Of a DNA stretch of 64,000 nt, positions 1-12,545 are shown in pieces. The position numbers and the translations under genes were made by a program. The notes beneath the pieces were generated by a model. That model saw only the letters and a list, made by a program, of their open reading frames with translations, searched no databases and had not been told where the DNA came from. How positions within the stretch are numbered: the stretch's first letter is position 1; the number at the start of each line of letters is the position of its first letter. This DNA comes from Cryptomeria japonica (Eukaryota > Streptophyta > Pinopsida > Cupressales > Cupressaceae), in the NCBI RefSeq assembly GCF_030272615.1, contig NC_081415.1:103160796-103224795 (forward strand), given 5' to 3'.

Positions 1-2093
1 GCTAAAGAATGGAATCTCTGCATCAAGCCAAGGATTTTAGAGATCTTCATGTTTACAGGTATTTCAAATTTTTAGTATTCTTACTGTAGGATTTCAACAT
101 TTTGTAAGCATAATCTTTTAGTATTTTCTCAACATATCTAGTTACCGTTAAATACAACTTAGTCTAATCCTTACTTTATTTACGTTGTGCTTCTTCTCCG
201 TAAGTCAGTTGTACAAATCAATAAGGACCTACATAATATGTAATACAACACTAAATGACAATCAAATTCAAGTGACTTTTTTTGTGGATTTATAAAGGAT
301 AGGTACTACTCTAAAATGAAACTAGCATTTTATTCATGTTTCTCTGTCAGCTTATTTGGATCATTTCAACTACCAATGTCCTCTGACTTCACCATGTTTT
401 CAAGGCCATTATTGATAAGCACCCGATTCCTCCACTACTATGGAAAACAAATGCAAACTTTGAGACAAAGATAGAAGCAGCTTCGACTACTACTATTGTC
501 ATTGTTCTTATGTTATATGATTTCTAGAAGTCTGTCTAGTTGCTTCATTCTTCCCAACAATGCTCAAATTATTAAACTCATGTTTTAGCCTAAGAAAATA
601 AAAATGTACAAAGTAGCGACATCATAATTACAGTGGGCTTCTTCAACAAGCCTCAGACTTAAGCATAGTTTCAAAGCTGTTGCAAAACAATAGTGTTCTC
701 AGCAGTTAAATACATTTTATGTTACTCATGTTGAGAAAATTATTGACATGAAAATTACATAAAATTTTGAAGGTATTTATTTTTCAAAATTCTAATTTCG
801 ATGTTACTACTCATGTTACTTAAAAATGTTCATTTGTCAGTACTCAAATCTCATCCATCTCCATTTGATCAAAATTGTGACATTATATAATCTCTATTCT
901 CAAAGGCAATGCCAAGATTATGAAATTTCAAGCTACATTATTTTAATTTCTCATGAATGATTATTGAAAGACATAGAACATAATTTGTATTCATCTTTCT
1001 CAAGAAGAAAGTCATATTTTGAAATGCCTAAAAAGGAAAACCTTACATCTTGTACCCTCGATCATGTATACGTCATATGGAAAAGTTTATATACCTTCTT
1101 ACTCATCTGGTTATATGTCCTTTATCAGTATTCCACTCCTCCCTTATGGAGACTATAAATTATTGTATAGTATGTTTAAATGTGTAAGTTCAATATTTTG
1201 GTAGCTTTTTTATCATTAATGGATTTACTATGTACTGGTAAGGGTTGCATTAATTTCATTATCTTTCAAATTTATTTAATTATCTTTGTCTTAGACTAGC
1301 TTAGCCACAAAATTTTGATCTCTTAATCTTGTGAATCTTATGGTTGTGTTGCATTTATTATTGAAAATAAACTCTCTCTTTTAATATATTTTTAGAATTT
1401 ATAATTATTTTATTTGGGAATTATTTTATTATTGTGGTGATTATGCTTGAATTAATAAGTTATTAGTTTTGCATTAAGCAATATTTTTTCTCCTAACTAG
1501 ACCTTTGGTAAATTCTATTTAACAATTTATCTTATAGAGATTGTTCAATTTCTCTCTTAATTTTGGTTATTAAAGGTCAAAATAGAGTTAATTTTTCATA
1601 AACTTTTATATAGTTGATTTATCACTATCTTAGCCTACACATCTTTATTTCTTAAAATATTTACTACAACTTACCACAATACACTGCTTTACCACTATAT
1701 CACCCTACACATCTTTCTTTCTTTAAATATTTACTGCAACCTACCACAACACACCATCGGCGGGAACATGATGCAATGCATCCCTTGTTTACTTATGCAA
1801 TCTTTTATTTAAACTATGTGTCGTACAATAAATGATGCAGTGCAACTCACAATAAAATTCTTAATTTTAAATAATAGCGATAATTACTTTTTCTTTCTAT
1901 TTTCTTAATATTAATATATGCAAACATCAACACAAATAAGATTTAATATTTTTTTATAAAATCACAGTGCATAAATCGTTATGTCTTTCATATTAAAGTG
2001 AAGAAAATGGAATTGACATTTTAATAATGTTATTAATTGACTTCACAATTTAAAAATTCTATCATATTAAAATTTATTGAATTTATTTTACCA
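1..2093. other. AT-rich stretch without a recognisable gene
   Basis: Both strands were read. The only open frames are short (about 60-70 codons), overlap one another and resemble no family. The only structure seen is a small imperfect tandem duplication at 1621-1756, listed separately. Confidence 0.6.
1621..1756. repeat. Two-copy imperfect tandem repeat, period 70 bp
   Basis: Two adjacent units share the words 'cctacacatcttt', 'aaatatttact' and 'taccacaa', starting at 1621 and 1691. They differ at scattered bases. It is a simple local duplication with no sign of coding. Confidence 0.6.
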
Positions 2094-2112
2094 TTTTTTT
2101 TTTTTTTTTTTT
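2094..2112 (-). other. Poly(A) tail of the LINE (poly-T on the plus strand)
   Basis: There is a run of 19 T immediately beyond the 3' UTR of the minus-strand LINE. A polyadenylation-type AATAAA lies about 20 bp inside it. This marks the 3' end of the element. Confidence 0.85.
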
Positions 2113-2212
2113 GAATAAAAGGGTAAAAACTTTATTGAAAATCAGAAAAATGCATTACACAGATAAGCATAGCCCCAAGGCCCCTAGTGAAGACAACCAA
2201 GCCAACCACACA

Positions 2213-5200
2213 TCAACCAGCTTCATTACCATCCATGTCCTCAGTGAAAATCTTCTGCAATTCCTGACAATAGTCCCCAAAGAGGTGCTCCCAACCTTCC
2301 ACTTTCCAATCGTTGTCATGATCTGAGGCCCACTTGGCCAAACAATCTGCCCCTCTAATCCATTCATGAGGAATATGGATGAAGGACACCTGCTCCATTA
2401 AGGAACTAATTTGGAGAATCTGTTGAACAATCCCTGCCAATTGCCACTTAATCCCACTCACCTTCTGCTCAGTCAACAAATTAACAACAATTTGTGAATC
2501 CGATTCACAAATCACCTTCCTACAACCCAACGCCAAAGCCCTCTCCAATGCATAAATAATCGCTAAACCCTCCATAAGATTATTAGACTTCCATCCTTTA
2601 TGCACTGAGAAAAAGAAAACAACCTCCCCCCTGTTGTTCCTGCCAACACCCCCTATTCCAGCTAGGCCTGGGTTACCCCTAGATGAGCCATTAGTGTTAA
2701 TCTTGATAAACTCATCCTGAGGGGGTACCCACCTTCCCACCCTTTGCACCTTCTTAATAGCCCGTCTACCTCTCCGGACACAAGCCGAGGTCAGAGATAG
2801 CTCCTGCAATCTAAGCCTACTCACAATATCTACCTCATCGCTACACTTAGCTTCCACTGTCTCCCGAATCATAACAGTGATCCTATTCCAAACTTGTTGA
2901 ACAAACAATTTGGCCTCACGGAAAATCCTCCTGTTCCTTTCAAGCCAGATCTGCCACAGAATGAAGATGGGCCCAATATACCAGACAGTTTGGATGAAGG
3001 AGGACGAAATAGGAGGTTTGCCCAAACTGCTCCAAAATTCCACCAAAGAATCAGCATGGACACAAGGACGCTTCCACACCCCCCACCAATAATGCCAGAT
3101 AAGCATAGAGAAAGGGCATCTAAAAAATAGATGAGAGGAATCTTCCTCTCTGTTACCACATAGAACACAAATAGAGGGCCCCAAGAATCCTCACTTGTGG
3201 ATATTGTCCCATGTAAGACACCTATTCCAATCCAAATTCCAAGCAAAGCAATTACACTTCGGCCAAGAAGCATTATTCCATACCTGTTTCCACCAATTCA
3301 CTTCCCTTCCCTCAAGTCTTCGCCTCGTCAATTCCCAGTAACCACTAGCCACCAAAAAGACGCCCTTAGGATTTGGGGACCAAGCTAGCCCATCCCTCCC
3401 CTTGAGAGAGCTACAGTGTCTATTCGCTAAAATGCCCTGCAGCTCAGCACATTCTTCCTCCATCCCAACCACCGACCATTCATTAGGATTCTTCCACCTT
3501 TCCAAATCCAACTGACCGCACCTGTAGACCACCTTAAAATCACTCACCCTTGACCATCCCTTGTCCAAAAACCTTTGGCCCAGGTTTCCAAGGTTAGGAA
3601 ACTAATCAAGGATGGGAGGGTAACCATCCCAAGAGTCTTTCTAGAAAAGGACCTCTTCCCCCCTTCTACAAATCCAGAAAAGCCCTGCCTTAATGAGAGA
3701 AGCCCCCCGCTTAAGAGTGTTCCAGATCAAAGAGCCCTTTCCTTCAAGCGGATATCTAGGGATTTCCTCCAACGGGATCCTCTGCATATATTTATTGGCC
3801 AGAATCCTGGCCCAACCTCAATCCTGCTCAACACACCACCTCCAGTACAGTTTAGCTGCAAGAGCCTCCCCAAAAAGAATAGATTGCCTTAACCCAAGCC
3901 CCCCTACCTGCTTTGGGCTACAAACCAAGTCCCAGTTGACCAGACTCCACTTGGAAGCTGAAAGATTTCCTGCTCATAAGAACTGCCTAGCCAGAGAATC
4001 CAAGCCCTTCAAGAACCACTTAGGTGCCACCTGAAGCATACATCGATAGGTCGGCAGTGCCTGAACCACCGACTGAATCAGTTGGACCCTCCCCGCAAAG
4101 GATAACCATTTATGGGTCCAATGTTCAACCTTCGATCGGAATTTATCCAAAATCTCGTGCCATGAATCCCTAGGAGGGTTGCTAGGAGAGATAGGAATTC
4201 CTAAATAGGTCAAAGGCAGGGAGCCAATTTGGAATCTCATAATAAAAGCAATCCTCCTTTGGATATCTTCTGGAGTGTTGAAAAAGAGGATAGAAGACTT
4301 ATCCTCATTAATCATCTGGCCAGATGCCGCAAGATATACATCTAGGACCTTCCATAAATTAGAAGCTTCATTGATCTGAGCTAGCCCCATAAGGGTTGTA
4401 TCATCCACAAACTATAAGTGAGACTACGGCTGCAGGTCATTACCCCAATTCCAACCTTGAATATTACCCAGGCCCACATTATGCTTAATCAGCCTCCCCA
4501 GACCCTCAGCAAGAAGAATGAATAAATAAGGGGAGAGGGGATCCCCCTGGTGGAGACCTCGTAAGGCCCCAAACAGCTCAGTATGATCCCCATTGATAAG
4601 CACCGAAAAAGAGGTGGACGTAACACAACTCATCACCCACTAGATCCATTCATCAGCAAAACCAAAAGCCCTGAGGATCTTCTGAAGGAAGGACCACCGA
4701 ACTCTATCATATGCCTTGGCCATATCCAACTTGATAAACATAGCCTTTTCCATGGAGGTTGCCATAGAGTGAATGGTTTCCATAGCAATGACCACCCCAT
4801 CTAGAATTTGGCGGCCTTCCACAAACCCACTTTGCTCCTCCGAAATAACACTCCCCAGGCACTTCTTCAATCTGTCTGCAATCAGTTTAGAGATGATCTT
4901 ATATATCACATTGCAAAGAGAGATGGGGCGGAACTGACCTAACCGATCGGCCCCTTCACATTTGCGGATTAGAGCAATGAAGGTCACATTCAAAGCCCTA
5001 AGCATTTGCTTATTTCTCTGGGATTTGTAGACCACATCCAATAAATCAAGCTTAATAATATCCCAGAACTCTTGAAAGAACTCAACTGGGAACCCATCCG
5101 GTTCAGGAGCCTTCCCTTTCCTCATATGGAAGACAATCCTCTCGAGTTCTTCCATCAAGATAGGCCCCAGAAGTTGCTCATTCATCTCCCTCAAGACAAG

Positions 5201-6494
5201 AGAAGGGATGCAAGCCAGAACCAAATTCTCCTCCACTGTTTCCCCCTGAGATTCTTCCCTAAAGAGGGACTAGAAAACTGAAGAGCCTCCCTAGACATCT
5301 CCTACAAGGATAAGCACTGCTCACCTCTATCATTGACCAGAATAGGAATGGAATTTTTGTGTCTCCTTGCTTTCACTGAGTTGAAGAAGAAAGTCGTATT
5401 CTTGTCCCCCTCCTTTAGCCAATCAATGCGGGCTCTCTACTTCCAATAAACTTCTTTCCTAGTCTCCCATTCCTCCACCACCTTGGCCACCTTGTCTTCC
5501 TCTCTGATTAAATCCTCTGACAACCCATGCTCTCTGATTTCCCTGGTGATCTCACTCAACACAATTTGGGCAGCTTTCTTCTCATGAAAGATGTTCCCAA
5601 ACCCTTGTCAGTTCCACTGTTTAAGCTGGCACTTAACAAATTGCAGTTGTTTGGCAAAAGTGAACATGGTAGTGCCAAAGGCCGGCCTGCCTTTCCTCCA
5701 CCAGTCCGCCACCAAATCCTGTAAAGAAGGGTCCCTAAGCCACATAAGTTGAAATTTGAAAGAAGGCGAGCAGGCAACCCAAGCCGAGGACGAAACCAAC
5801 TTGATGGGCCAATGATCTGACCCTCTCTAGTCAAGAATCTCAGAAGTTGTGGACCACCCCCCGCCAATCCAAAAGCAAGACACCAGAAAGCGATCTAACC
5901 ATTCAGTGATCCAATTCTCACTGACCCTCCTGTTGTTCCAAGTGAACAAGCCATTGCTAGGCTTGATGTCAACCAACTGCAGTTGGGAGATACTATCCTG
6001 GAAGAGGACTGAAGACGGTTCCAACCACATGACAACCACTTCTTCTCACTCAACTCTAGAATGGCATTGAAGTCTCCTGCCATAATCCAAGGATGAAAAG
6101 GGGCCAGCCTTTGCATACCAGCAACATGAGACCATAAGTTATGCTTACCCTAAAGATCAGTGGGAGCATAGATATTTGAAAACAAAATGACCTCCCTAGT
6201 CTCGAGACTAGAAAGCACCCCGGATATCGAGGATCTGGAAGCGGCCCACCAGATAGGGTGAAGCCTTAAAGGGTTCCAAAGATAGGCCACTCCTCCTGCG
6301 GATCTAGCTGCCCCAACACACTGACATTCGCCTCACCCCCACAACTTTGGCACAAGACCCATCATACTCTCCATTGAAAGTTTAGTTTCTTGCAAGAAAA
6401 GGATATCAAGAGTGTGATTCCTAATCAAATCCCGAACAGCTTTTTGTCTAGGGCCGCTGTTCAAGCCCCTTACATTCCATGAGAGTACGATCAT
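2213..6494 (-). pseudogene. LINE ORF2: endonuclease, reverse transcriptase, zf-RVT and RNase H (broken)
   Basis: The start is an ATG at 6494, where the reading opens with 'MIVLSWNVRGLN', the usual beginning of the L1 apurinic-type endonuclease; 'LQETKL' follows. 'SDHWPI', the end of the endonuclease, lies near 5820, and 'WLKEGDKNT' near 5430 leads into the reverse transcriptase. RT signatures are 'AYDRVRWSF' (near 4700), 'GLHQGDPLSPYLF' (near 4540) and the catalytic 'FVDD' (near 4410). A zf-RVT with 'CVLCGNREEDSSHLFFRC' sits near 3150. The C-terminal RNase H spans 2213-2760 and opens with 'INTNGSSRGNPG'. About a dozen in-frame stops occur (for example near 6336, 6150, 5440, 4637, 4423, 3972, 3640, 3192), and there is one apparent frameshift near 5270. 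The intact protein would be about 1,430 aa, normal for plant L1. Confidence 0.92.
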
Positions 6495-6526
6495 TTGGGA
6501 GGGTTGGAAAAGTGAGAATCCAAGGT

Positions 6527-7918
6527 CTATACTAACCCTGACTCAATCAAATTCTCTCCCATCATTTTGATTTTATCCACATCCTTCTTTCTGCTAGCCT
6601 TTGAGATTTTTTCTGAGGCACTTTTCTTAATATCCTTCTGATGGAGACCTAGGTGAACAAAAGACTTACTAGACCTAGCTCCAGCCAGTTCCAATTTCAG
6701 AGCTATCAGGGACCCCTCTCCCCCACCCAAAATTGCCTCCGAACCAGGGATGAGTCCCAGCTCGGCCCCTACAGCTTGCTCCATCTCCATTTGTTGGTCT
6801 CCAGTCACTACCAAGGCCTGGGAAAAGTCCTCCCTAGCTTTTGCTGGTGCCTCCCCTGAAGCCCCCTGATCCAATGAGGTAAATCCTGGATTCACTTCCT
6901 GTTGGCTGAGGTCGTCCAGTACTTCAAATCAATTAAAGGTATCCTCCTCCTGCCTCTCCTGAAGGGACCTCTTATGTCCCCAATTTATGTTCCTTGTCTT
7001 AATTGGAACAAACCCCTCAGCCCCCACAACATCAATCACCATAGCACTTTTACCTTTATCCGCCCTATCTTGACCCTGAGCCGATTGTTGAGGTTGGTAC
7101 ACCACCGGTTTATATCTAGGGCATTTACGTTGAAGATGACCATACTCATGACACAGTCGACAGCAAAAGGGTAGAGTCTCATAGTCTAGCTGTTGAACCC
7201 ATGAGAAAGAACCCACACACATATCTACAACATTTGGTAATGGTTTACTGAGATCAATTTCAACACAAATGCGCTCAAAGGTCATTACCTTTCTCCCTAG
7301 TGTTTGTGATGAAGATCCCACTAGTTTCCCCAGCAGTGCTGCTAGCATCCTTAACACGTCCTCTCGACAACATTCCACTGGAAGACGTGGTAATCGAACC
7401 CATACAGGGACCATGTTTGGGAGCTCCTCCGAAGGGTTAAACCCCACATGCCAAGGTTTGATGAACAACCCCACCTGATTGTGAAAATATGGGCCTCCTT
7501 CAAAAACCCTATTTTAGTCCTCCATACAATTGAAAGTAACCATGAAATAATTGTTCGCGAGCAGCATAATCTCCATTTCCCCATCTGGTGCCCAAGACCT
7601 CTGCACCCAGTTTTCCAGGAACTATAGAGAGACCCTCATTCCCAGAAATTTGTAGTAGAGTGAGTGTTTTGAAAAGTACTCCACATCTTCTGCTATCATC
7701 TCTAGAGGAATGACCAGCTTCGGCCTTTCACTGCATCTCTCCAGGCACCCATTAATCTTCGTAAGGCGATAATTACCATTGCTTCCAGTCCTCAATTCTG
7801 AGGAAAAAAGGGTATTGGAAAATGTCTTCATATTCTGAGGTGGGGGTTTAAAGCCCACCGCTGCACAGAAGTCCATGGCTGGAGCCCCCTGAGAGGCCTC
7901 ACCACCAAAACCCAACAT
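6527..7918 (-). pseudogene. LINE ORF1: nucleic-acid-binding protein with CCHC zinc knuckle (broken)
   Basis: The frame starts at ATG 7918 and runs to a terminal stop at 6527, with stops near 7620 (TAG) and 6925 (TGA) in the same frame. The middle carries the DUF4283-like region typical of plant LINE ORF1 (around 'FNCMEDQNRVFEGGPYF' and 'VPVWVRLPRLPVE'), followed by the zinc knuckle 'CCRLCHEYGHLQRKC' near 7150. The C-terminal third is charged and low in complexity. In this family the protein coats the element RNA. It lies about 32 bp upstream of ORF2, as usual for L1. Both internal stops are one base change from CAG or CGA. Confidence 0.85.
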
Positions 7919-8310
7919 CGTAACTCAAAAAGTTTTAAAGGGCCACGAAGGCCAACCAAAAACCCCAGCCTAGAGAAAACCTAGAGAAAGCACCGCCCCA
8001 AAAGATCCTCCCAAAAGAACCCCCAAACTAACCCCCCAAACCCCACAAGAGTCCCACCGGGAGCCCACTACCCATAGCCTACCGGAGCCCTTCCTCCCGC
8101 TCGGCCACCCCTTACTCCCGCACAGCCAATCTTCCCCCAACGGCCGACGCAGTAGCTCTTTCCCTCCAACCGCCCCCAGCCCGCTGCTCTCCCCCGACAA
8201 CCTTCACTCCCCTCCCCTTCTGCACCTACAACTGAGTCCTCCCACGAGCTAGGGCTTCAAAACCCTAGCTTGGCCACTCGACACCGCTTGCACGCGTGCC
8301 ATCTCCCGGT

Positions 8311-9263
8311 CCATCAATGAATTTTAGCAATCTATCTATTTTATCATATTAATAACACTTTATAATTATAATTTTTTCTTTTTTTATGGAGAGTAACCTT
8401 AGGCTACACCTCTTCAACTAAGAGCAAAGGACTGAGGGGCATCTGTTCTACTAAATTCTTTATAACTATTTTTCAATATAATTATAAATAAAATAATTTT
8501 CATATTATAATTCTACTCTTTTGGACAAAGCCTCCAACCTATTGCAAGGTCCATATCATTTTGTTCATGTCGTGGATTGCATTTCATTGATTTGAGGTGT
8601 AATTTCAGAGGCTCTCATTCATTGGGCCATTTTTTGTACATAGGTATATGCATTTGGTGGATTGATATAGTGATTTGGTTTGCTTTATAGGTGGTGTTAT
8701 TTATTTCTACTACTCGAAGCCTATGTGTATATTCATAGGTACGAACATTATTAGTGGTGACCAATATCATATTCTTTGTTCCGATTTTATGTATATAAAG
8801 AGGTGACTTTATTGGTTACAACCGGTTTTAATTGATGGTGGAATTGTATTTATCGAATGCTAGTGACTTTCAATGCTGGGCTTATCATGCTCCTACCACC
8901 ACCTCATGCTCCTAGCACCACCAAATGCTGGTGACTTTCATTGTTCAATCGTGACCTAAATTTTTGTTCAGGTAATGGTTTTGTTTTTTCTTAAGGAGAG
9001 ATAAGTGGTTTGTAAGTATTGGATTATATTTTGTCTTTAAGGAATTATCATTCGTGTATGTGATTATTCATTATGGGAGATTACATATTCTCTCGCTTTC
9101 TATCTTATGGGGGGTCTTCATTTGAATATTGTGATGGATGTAGTTCTTTTGGGGTGTTGGTGTGAGACCTTCATACATCACTTTGTCTTTCACTTGTATA
9201 TGATTTGCACAATTTCTTTTTGGAGAGGAGTTTTGTCCCATGAGGTTTTCTCATTTTCTCAGT
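8311..9263. other. Intergenic or decayed transposon sequence
   Basis: No open frame or domain was recognised. The segment leads into the repeated Copia-like 3' end at 9264, so it may be eroded internal sequence of that element, but I see no residue pattern that proves it. Confidence 0.4.
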
Positions 9264-9790
9264 TTGTAGATTATTTGCATGATTAATTGTACATGTGGAT
9301 ACCTAAAATGGTCTAGTTGTTGCGACCCATATATATTGCATCTTCACATCGGTCTTGTATCATTTGCATAATAATTTTTTCTTCCTAAATTACACTTTAA
9401 GGGGGAGTGTTGGTATGAATATGGACATATCCTAACTAGTTCTTGTAGATTATTTGCATGATTAATTGTACATGTGGATACCTAAAATGGTCTAGTTGTT
9501 GGGACCCATATATATTGCATCTTCACATCGGTCTTGTATCATTTGCATAATAATTTTTTCTTCCTAAATTACACTTTAAGGGGGAGTGTTGGTGTGAATA
9601 TGGACATATCCTAACTAGTTCTTGTAGATTATTTGCATGATTAATTGTACATGTGGATACCTAAAATGGTCTAGTTTTTGGGACCCATATATATTGCATC
9701 TTCACATCGGTCTTGTATCATTTGCATAATAATTTTTTCTTCCTAAATTACACTTTAAGGGGGAGTGTTGGTGTGAATATGGACACACTA
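9264..9790 (+). repeat. Three tandem copies of a 179-bp unit containing a polypurine tract
   Basis: Copies start at 9264, 9443 and 9622 ('ttgtagattatttgcatg') and are nearly identical. Each contains 'ctttaagggggag' directly followed by 'tgttgg' at 9408, 9587 and 9766, exactly 179 bp apart. In Copia elements this junction is the polypurine tract plus the first bases of the 3' LTR, so the unit is a tandemly multiplied element end. Confidence 0.9.
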
Positions 9791-10295
9791 AGCTTGCACT
9801 TCTAGGCATGAAAGTGTTAAACACTCAGAGTTGACTCATATTTTCTAGACTTAATATGTTGCTTAAGGTGTGTGGTCACACTAAGAATATATTTCTAGAC
9901 TTAAAAGTGTTAAACACTCAAACTTGACTAACATTCTCTAGGCTTATTATGTTGCTTAGTGTGTGTGCTTTAAGGCTGACCCTTGGTTAGCACCTATTCA
10001 CACATGTTAAGTTTACTTAGGATAGCTTAGTTGTCACATGAAACAATCATTTAATATTGTTCATGTTATTTATCTTAGGTGTCATTATAGGTAGAGATGA
10101 GTTAGCATCATGTATTTCATTTTATCACGAGGTAGTTGTAACTACTTCCTCCTCACTTGCCTATATAAGTGAGTTCATTATAACATATATCAATTCATCT
10201 CAAAACATTTAATCTTCCAAGTGAATTTTTTATCTCTCTTTTTATGGAAGCTATTGCAATCATGATCCTGGGATGGGAGGTTGCAAACTCTAACA
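9766..10295 (+). mobile_element. Copia-like 3' LTR (about 530 bp)
   Basis: It begins with TGTTGG right after the polypurine tract 'aagggggag' and ends near 10295 with CTAACA, close to the inverted complement of the start; the duplicated copy at 10520-10525 reads CCAACA, the exact complement. A TATA-like 'ctatataagt' lies at 10161-10170, as expected for the LTR promoter. No 5' LTR, gag or pol was seen, so this is the 3' remnant of a truncated element. Copia is inferred from the PPT/LTR junction and length only. Confidence 0.6.
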
Positions 10296-10691
10296 TTAAT
10301 TAATAGAACCTAATGATTTTAATATTAAAGAATATAATTCATTTTTTTAAATTTTTAATTAAATTACATGAGGTGCTTTAATAAATGCAGTGTACAAAAA
10401 GTTTATGGACATTTGTAAATACATAAATTTATGCTACATTCACAACTCACTAGTTTGTATGCTACATAAATTTATGGAAGCTATTGCAATCAAGATCCTG
10501 GGATGGGAGGTTGCAAACTCCAACATTAATTAATAGAACCTAATGATTTTAATATTAAAGAATATAATTCATTTTTTTAAATTTTTAATTAAATTACATG
10601 AGGTGCTTTAATAAATACAGTGTACAAAAAGTTTATGGACATTTGTAAGTACATAAATTTATGCTACATTCACAACTCACTAGTTTGTATG
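10241..10691. repeat. 230-bp direct tandem duplication across the LTR end
   Basis: Copies start at 10241 and 10471 ('tttatggaagctattgc') and run together for about 220 bp with few differences. Each contains the last ~55 bp of the Copia-like LTR plus flanking AT-rich DNA, so the duplication occurred after or during insertion. Confidence 0.9.
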
Positions 10692-11340
10692 TGTATGATA
10701 CTTATAATCTCTTCTACAATAAACTCGCATGGACAATCTTGAGCTCCAAACAACATTGTTAAATATTTTATTTTATTATTGCTAATTATATGCACACTAA
10801 TGCAACATTAGGTATTCTTAATGTCTTTTCTTATTAGCACTTGTTGTTAGGCTAGTCTTATTGCAATCGGTTGCAATCTATTTTTGTTAACTCATTATTA
10901 TTCAATTTCTTTTCCACCAATTAAAACTATGAATTTTCTCTTTTGATATATTTTTTTAATTTTAAAAAAAGTTAAGATGCATGAATTTTAAGTTTCCAAA
11001 TTACAGAAATTATATTTCTCTAATCCAATTGGCTCAAAAAATTACATCTTATTACTGGATTTCACAGATCCACTGTCTAAATGAATTTTTTTAGGCAAAT
11101 TTTTAAGTACATTAAAATAATATTTAATATATTTAAATTTTCTTTTCAAAATTATTTTGCAATGTATCCAATAAATAGATATTTAACAAATTATTTAGAA
11201 TCTATAACTAAATCTTTTAAATTTTTATATAAATAAATAAACATATATAATATAAAAAAATACAAATTAATAGTATTGTTTTAGTTATCCATGGGCCTTG
11301 TCGGATCAATCTGGTTGTGCAACAGAGTTTTGATGTGAAA
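10692..11340. other. AT-rich spacer
   Basis: No open frame, repeat or element end was recognised. Base composition is strongly AT. Confidence 0.5.
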
Positions 11341-11800
11341 TGGGTTGCCCCCCCATAGGGTTGGTATAAAGTGAATTTCGATGGAGCTTCTAAAGGTAAC
11401 CTAGGAATATCGGGGACAGGGTTTGTAATCAAAGATTGGTTGGGTAATATTTTGGTGATGGGAGCAAAAAAATTATTGGTAGGAACCAGCAACGTGGCTG
11501 AGGGTACTGGTAGCCATGTTGGCGATTTAATGGGGAGTAAAATTAGGTATTCAAAATTTGCATTTAAAAGGAGACACTTTAATAATAATTAATGCAATTA
11601 TTAAAGGGGAGGCTCATGCTTAGCACCTCAACAAATACATTTTCACCATTTTAAATGATTTTAAAATATTTAATAATTATTGCATCACCCATGTACGAAG
11701 AGAGAGGAATGAGCTGGCAGATGTCCTTTCAAAGTGGGCATTATCCTTTGATGATGAGGATGAAGTACTTGTTGAAGATTACAAAGATGCCAAGAATGAT
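11341..11800 (+). pseudogene. RNase H fragment of a LINE-type retroelement
   Basis: The translation near 11365 gives 'VNFDGASKGNLG', the first catalytic Asp motif of the plant LINE RNase H. 'NVAEG' supplies the Glu region, and after a frame change 'GDTLIIINAI' (near 11570) the second Asp. Near 11700 'RRERNELADVLSKWA' matches the domain end. At least one frameshift and stops break the frame. Only this domain survives, on the strand opposite to the LINE at 2-8 kb. What follows to 12.54 kb shows no further domain. Confidence 0.75.
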
Positions 11801-12545
11801 GATGTGGAAGGTGGAGAGTACATATCATTGGTAATGACAATTATACAGGGCCAAATGTAGAAAAGGGTGTATTTTGCATTATTTAAAGGTGGTAGGGTAG
11901 GATTTGGGATTGTTTCAAGGTTGTTGGTGGCAAGGTGTTTGTATGGATGAAGGCCACCTTCACACTCTACACTTCCAAGCAGCAACTAGCGTTTGTGGGG
12001 GATGTCTTTGCGAAAAGGTTGAAATGTATTTTCAAACATGGGGATGAGGCTTTTTTTGTAGAAAATAGAAACCCTTTTGGGTGACCATCTCTTGAGGACA
12101 ATGCACAAATACAAAACCAATGTAGACATTGTCACAATGGTTTTGGCCTAGGGGCTCAAATTGGGAGAGAATAAAGATGTCATTTGTGTGGGTTCTGAGC
12201 CCGTGTGTGTAGAGGATTATTGGTTGTGTGTTCTAAATGAGACCTAGAAATGGTCATGTTAGGTGTGAGGTTTGATGTGGGTGAGGGCCTTGACATTAAT
12301 GGGGTGCATGAGCTCCAAGAGTTGGTTCCCTTCATTTGGTGGTTGTTTGGTGTAAACGGATATGAAAGGCATTCAAAGGTTGTGATTGGGTGGGATTCTT
12401 TAAAAATGTACTTGAGGGAAAAGGAGATTTAGTCTTGAGGATTCAAAGAGAGGGGGTTTCCAACACAGGAAGAGAAGGAAAAAGGTAAAAGGAATGGTGT
12501 GGTTATGAGGAAGGCTCGAGGGTAGAGATTACTTTAGTGACAAAT
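11801..12545. other. Spacer with GC-mixed remnants, unassigned
   Basis: The longest frame is about 60 codons and resembles no family. Some stretches are less AT-rich than the surroundings and could be decayed coding DNA, but I see no motif. Confidence 0.4.

Larger units (their letters stand above)
2094..8310 (-). mobile_element. Nearly full-length L1-type LINE retrotransposon, inactivated
   Basis: On the minus strand the order is a GC-rich 5' leader (about 8310-7919), ORF1 (7918-6527), a gap of about 32 bp, ORF2 (6494-2213), a short 3' UTR with AATAAA on the minus strand at 2136-2131, and a poly(A) tail seen as 19 T at 2094-2112. This is the standard plant L1 layout. Length (about 6.2 kb) and all expected domains indicate a near-complete insertion. 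The 5' end is placed where GC-rich leader gives way to AT-rich flank near 8310. No exact target-site duplication could be found, so both outer edges are approximate. Many in-frame stops make it non-functional. Confidence 0.9.

Noticed and set aside
2060-8345. Candidate target-site duplication of the LINE ('tgaatttattttacca' against 'tgaattttagca')
   Set aside because: The match needs gaps and mismatches; AT-rich DNA gives such pairs by chance.
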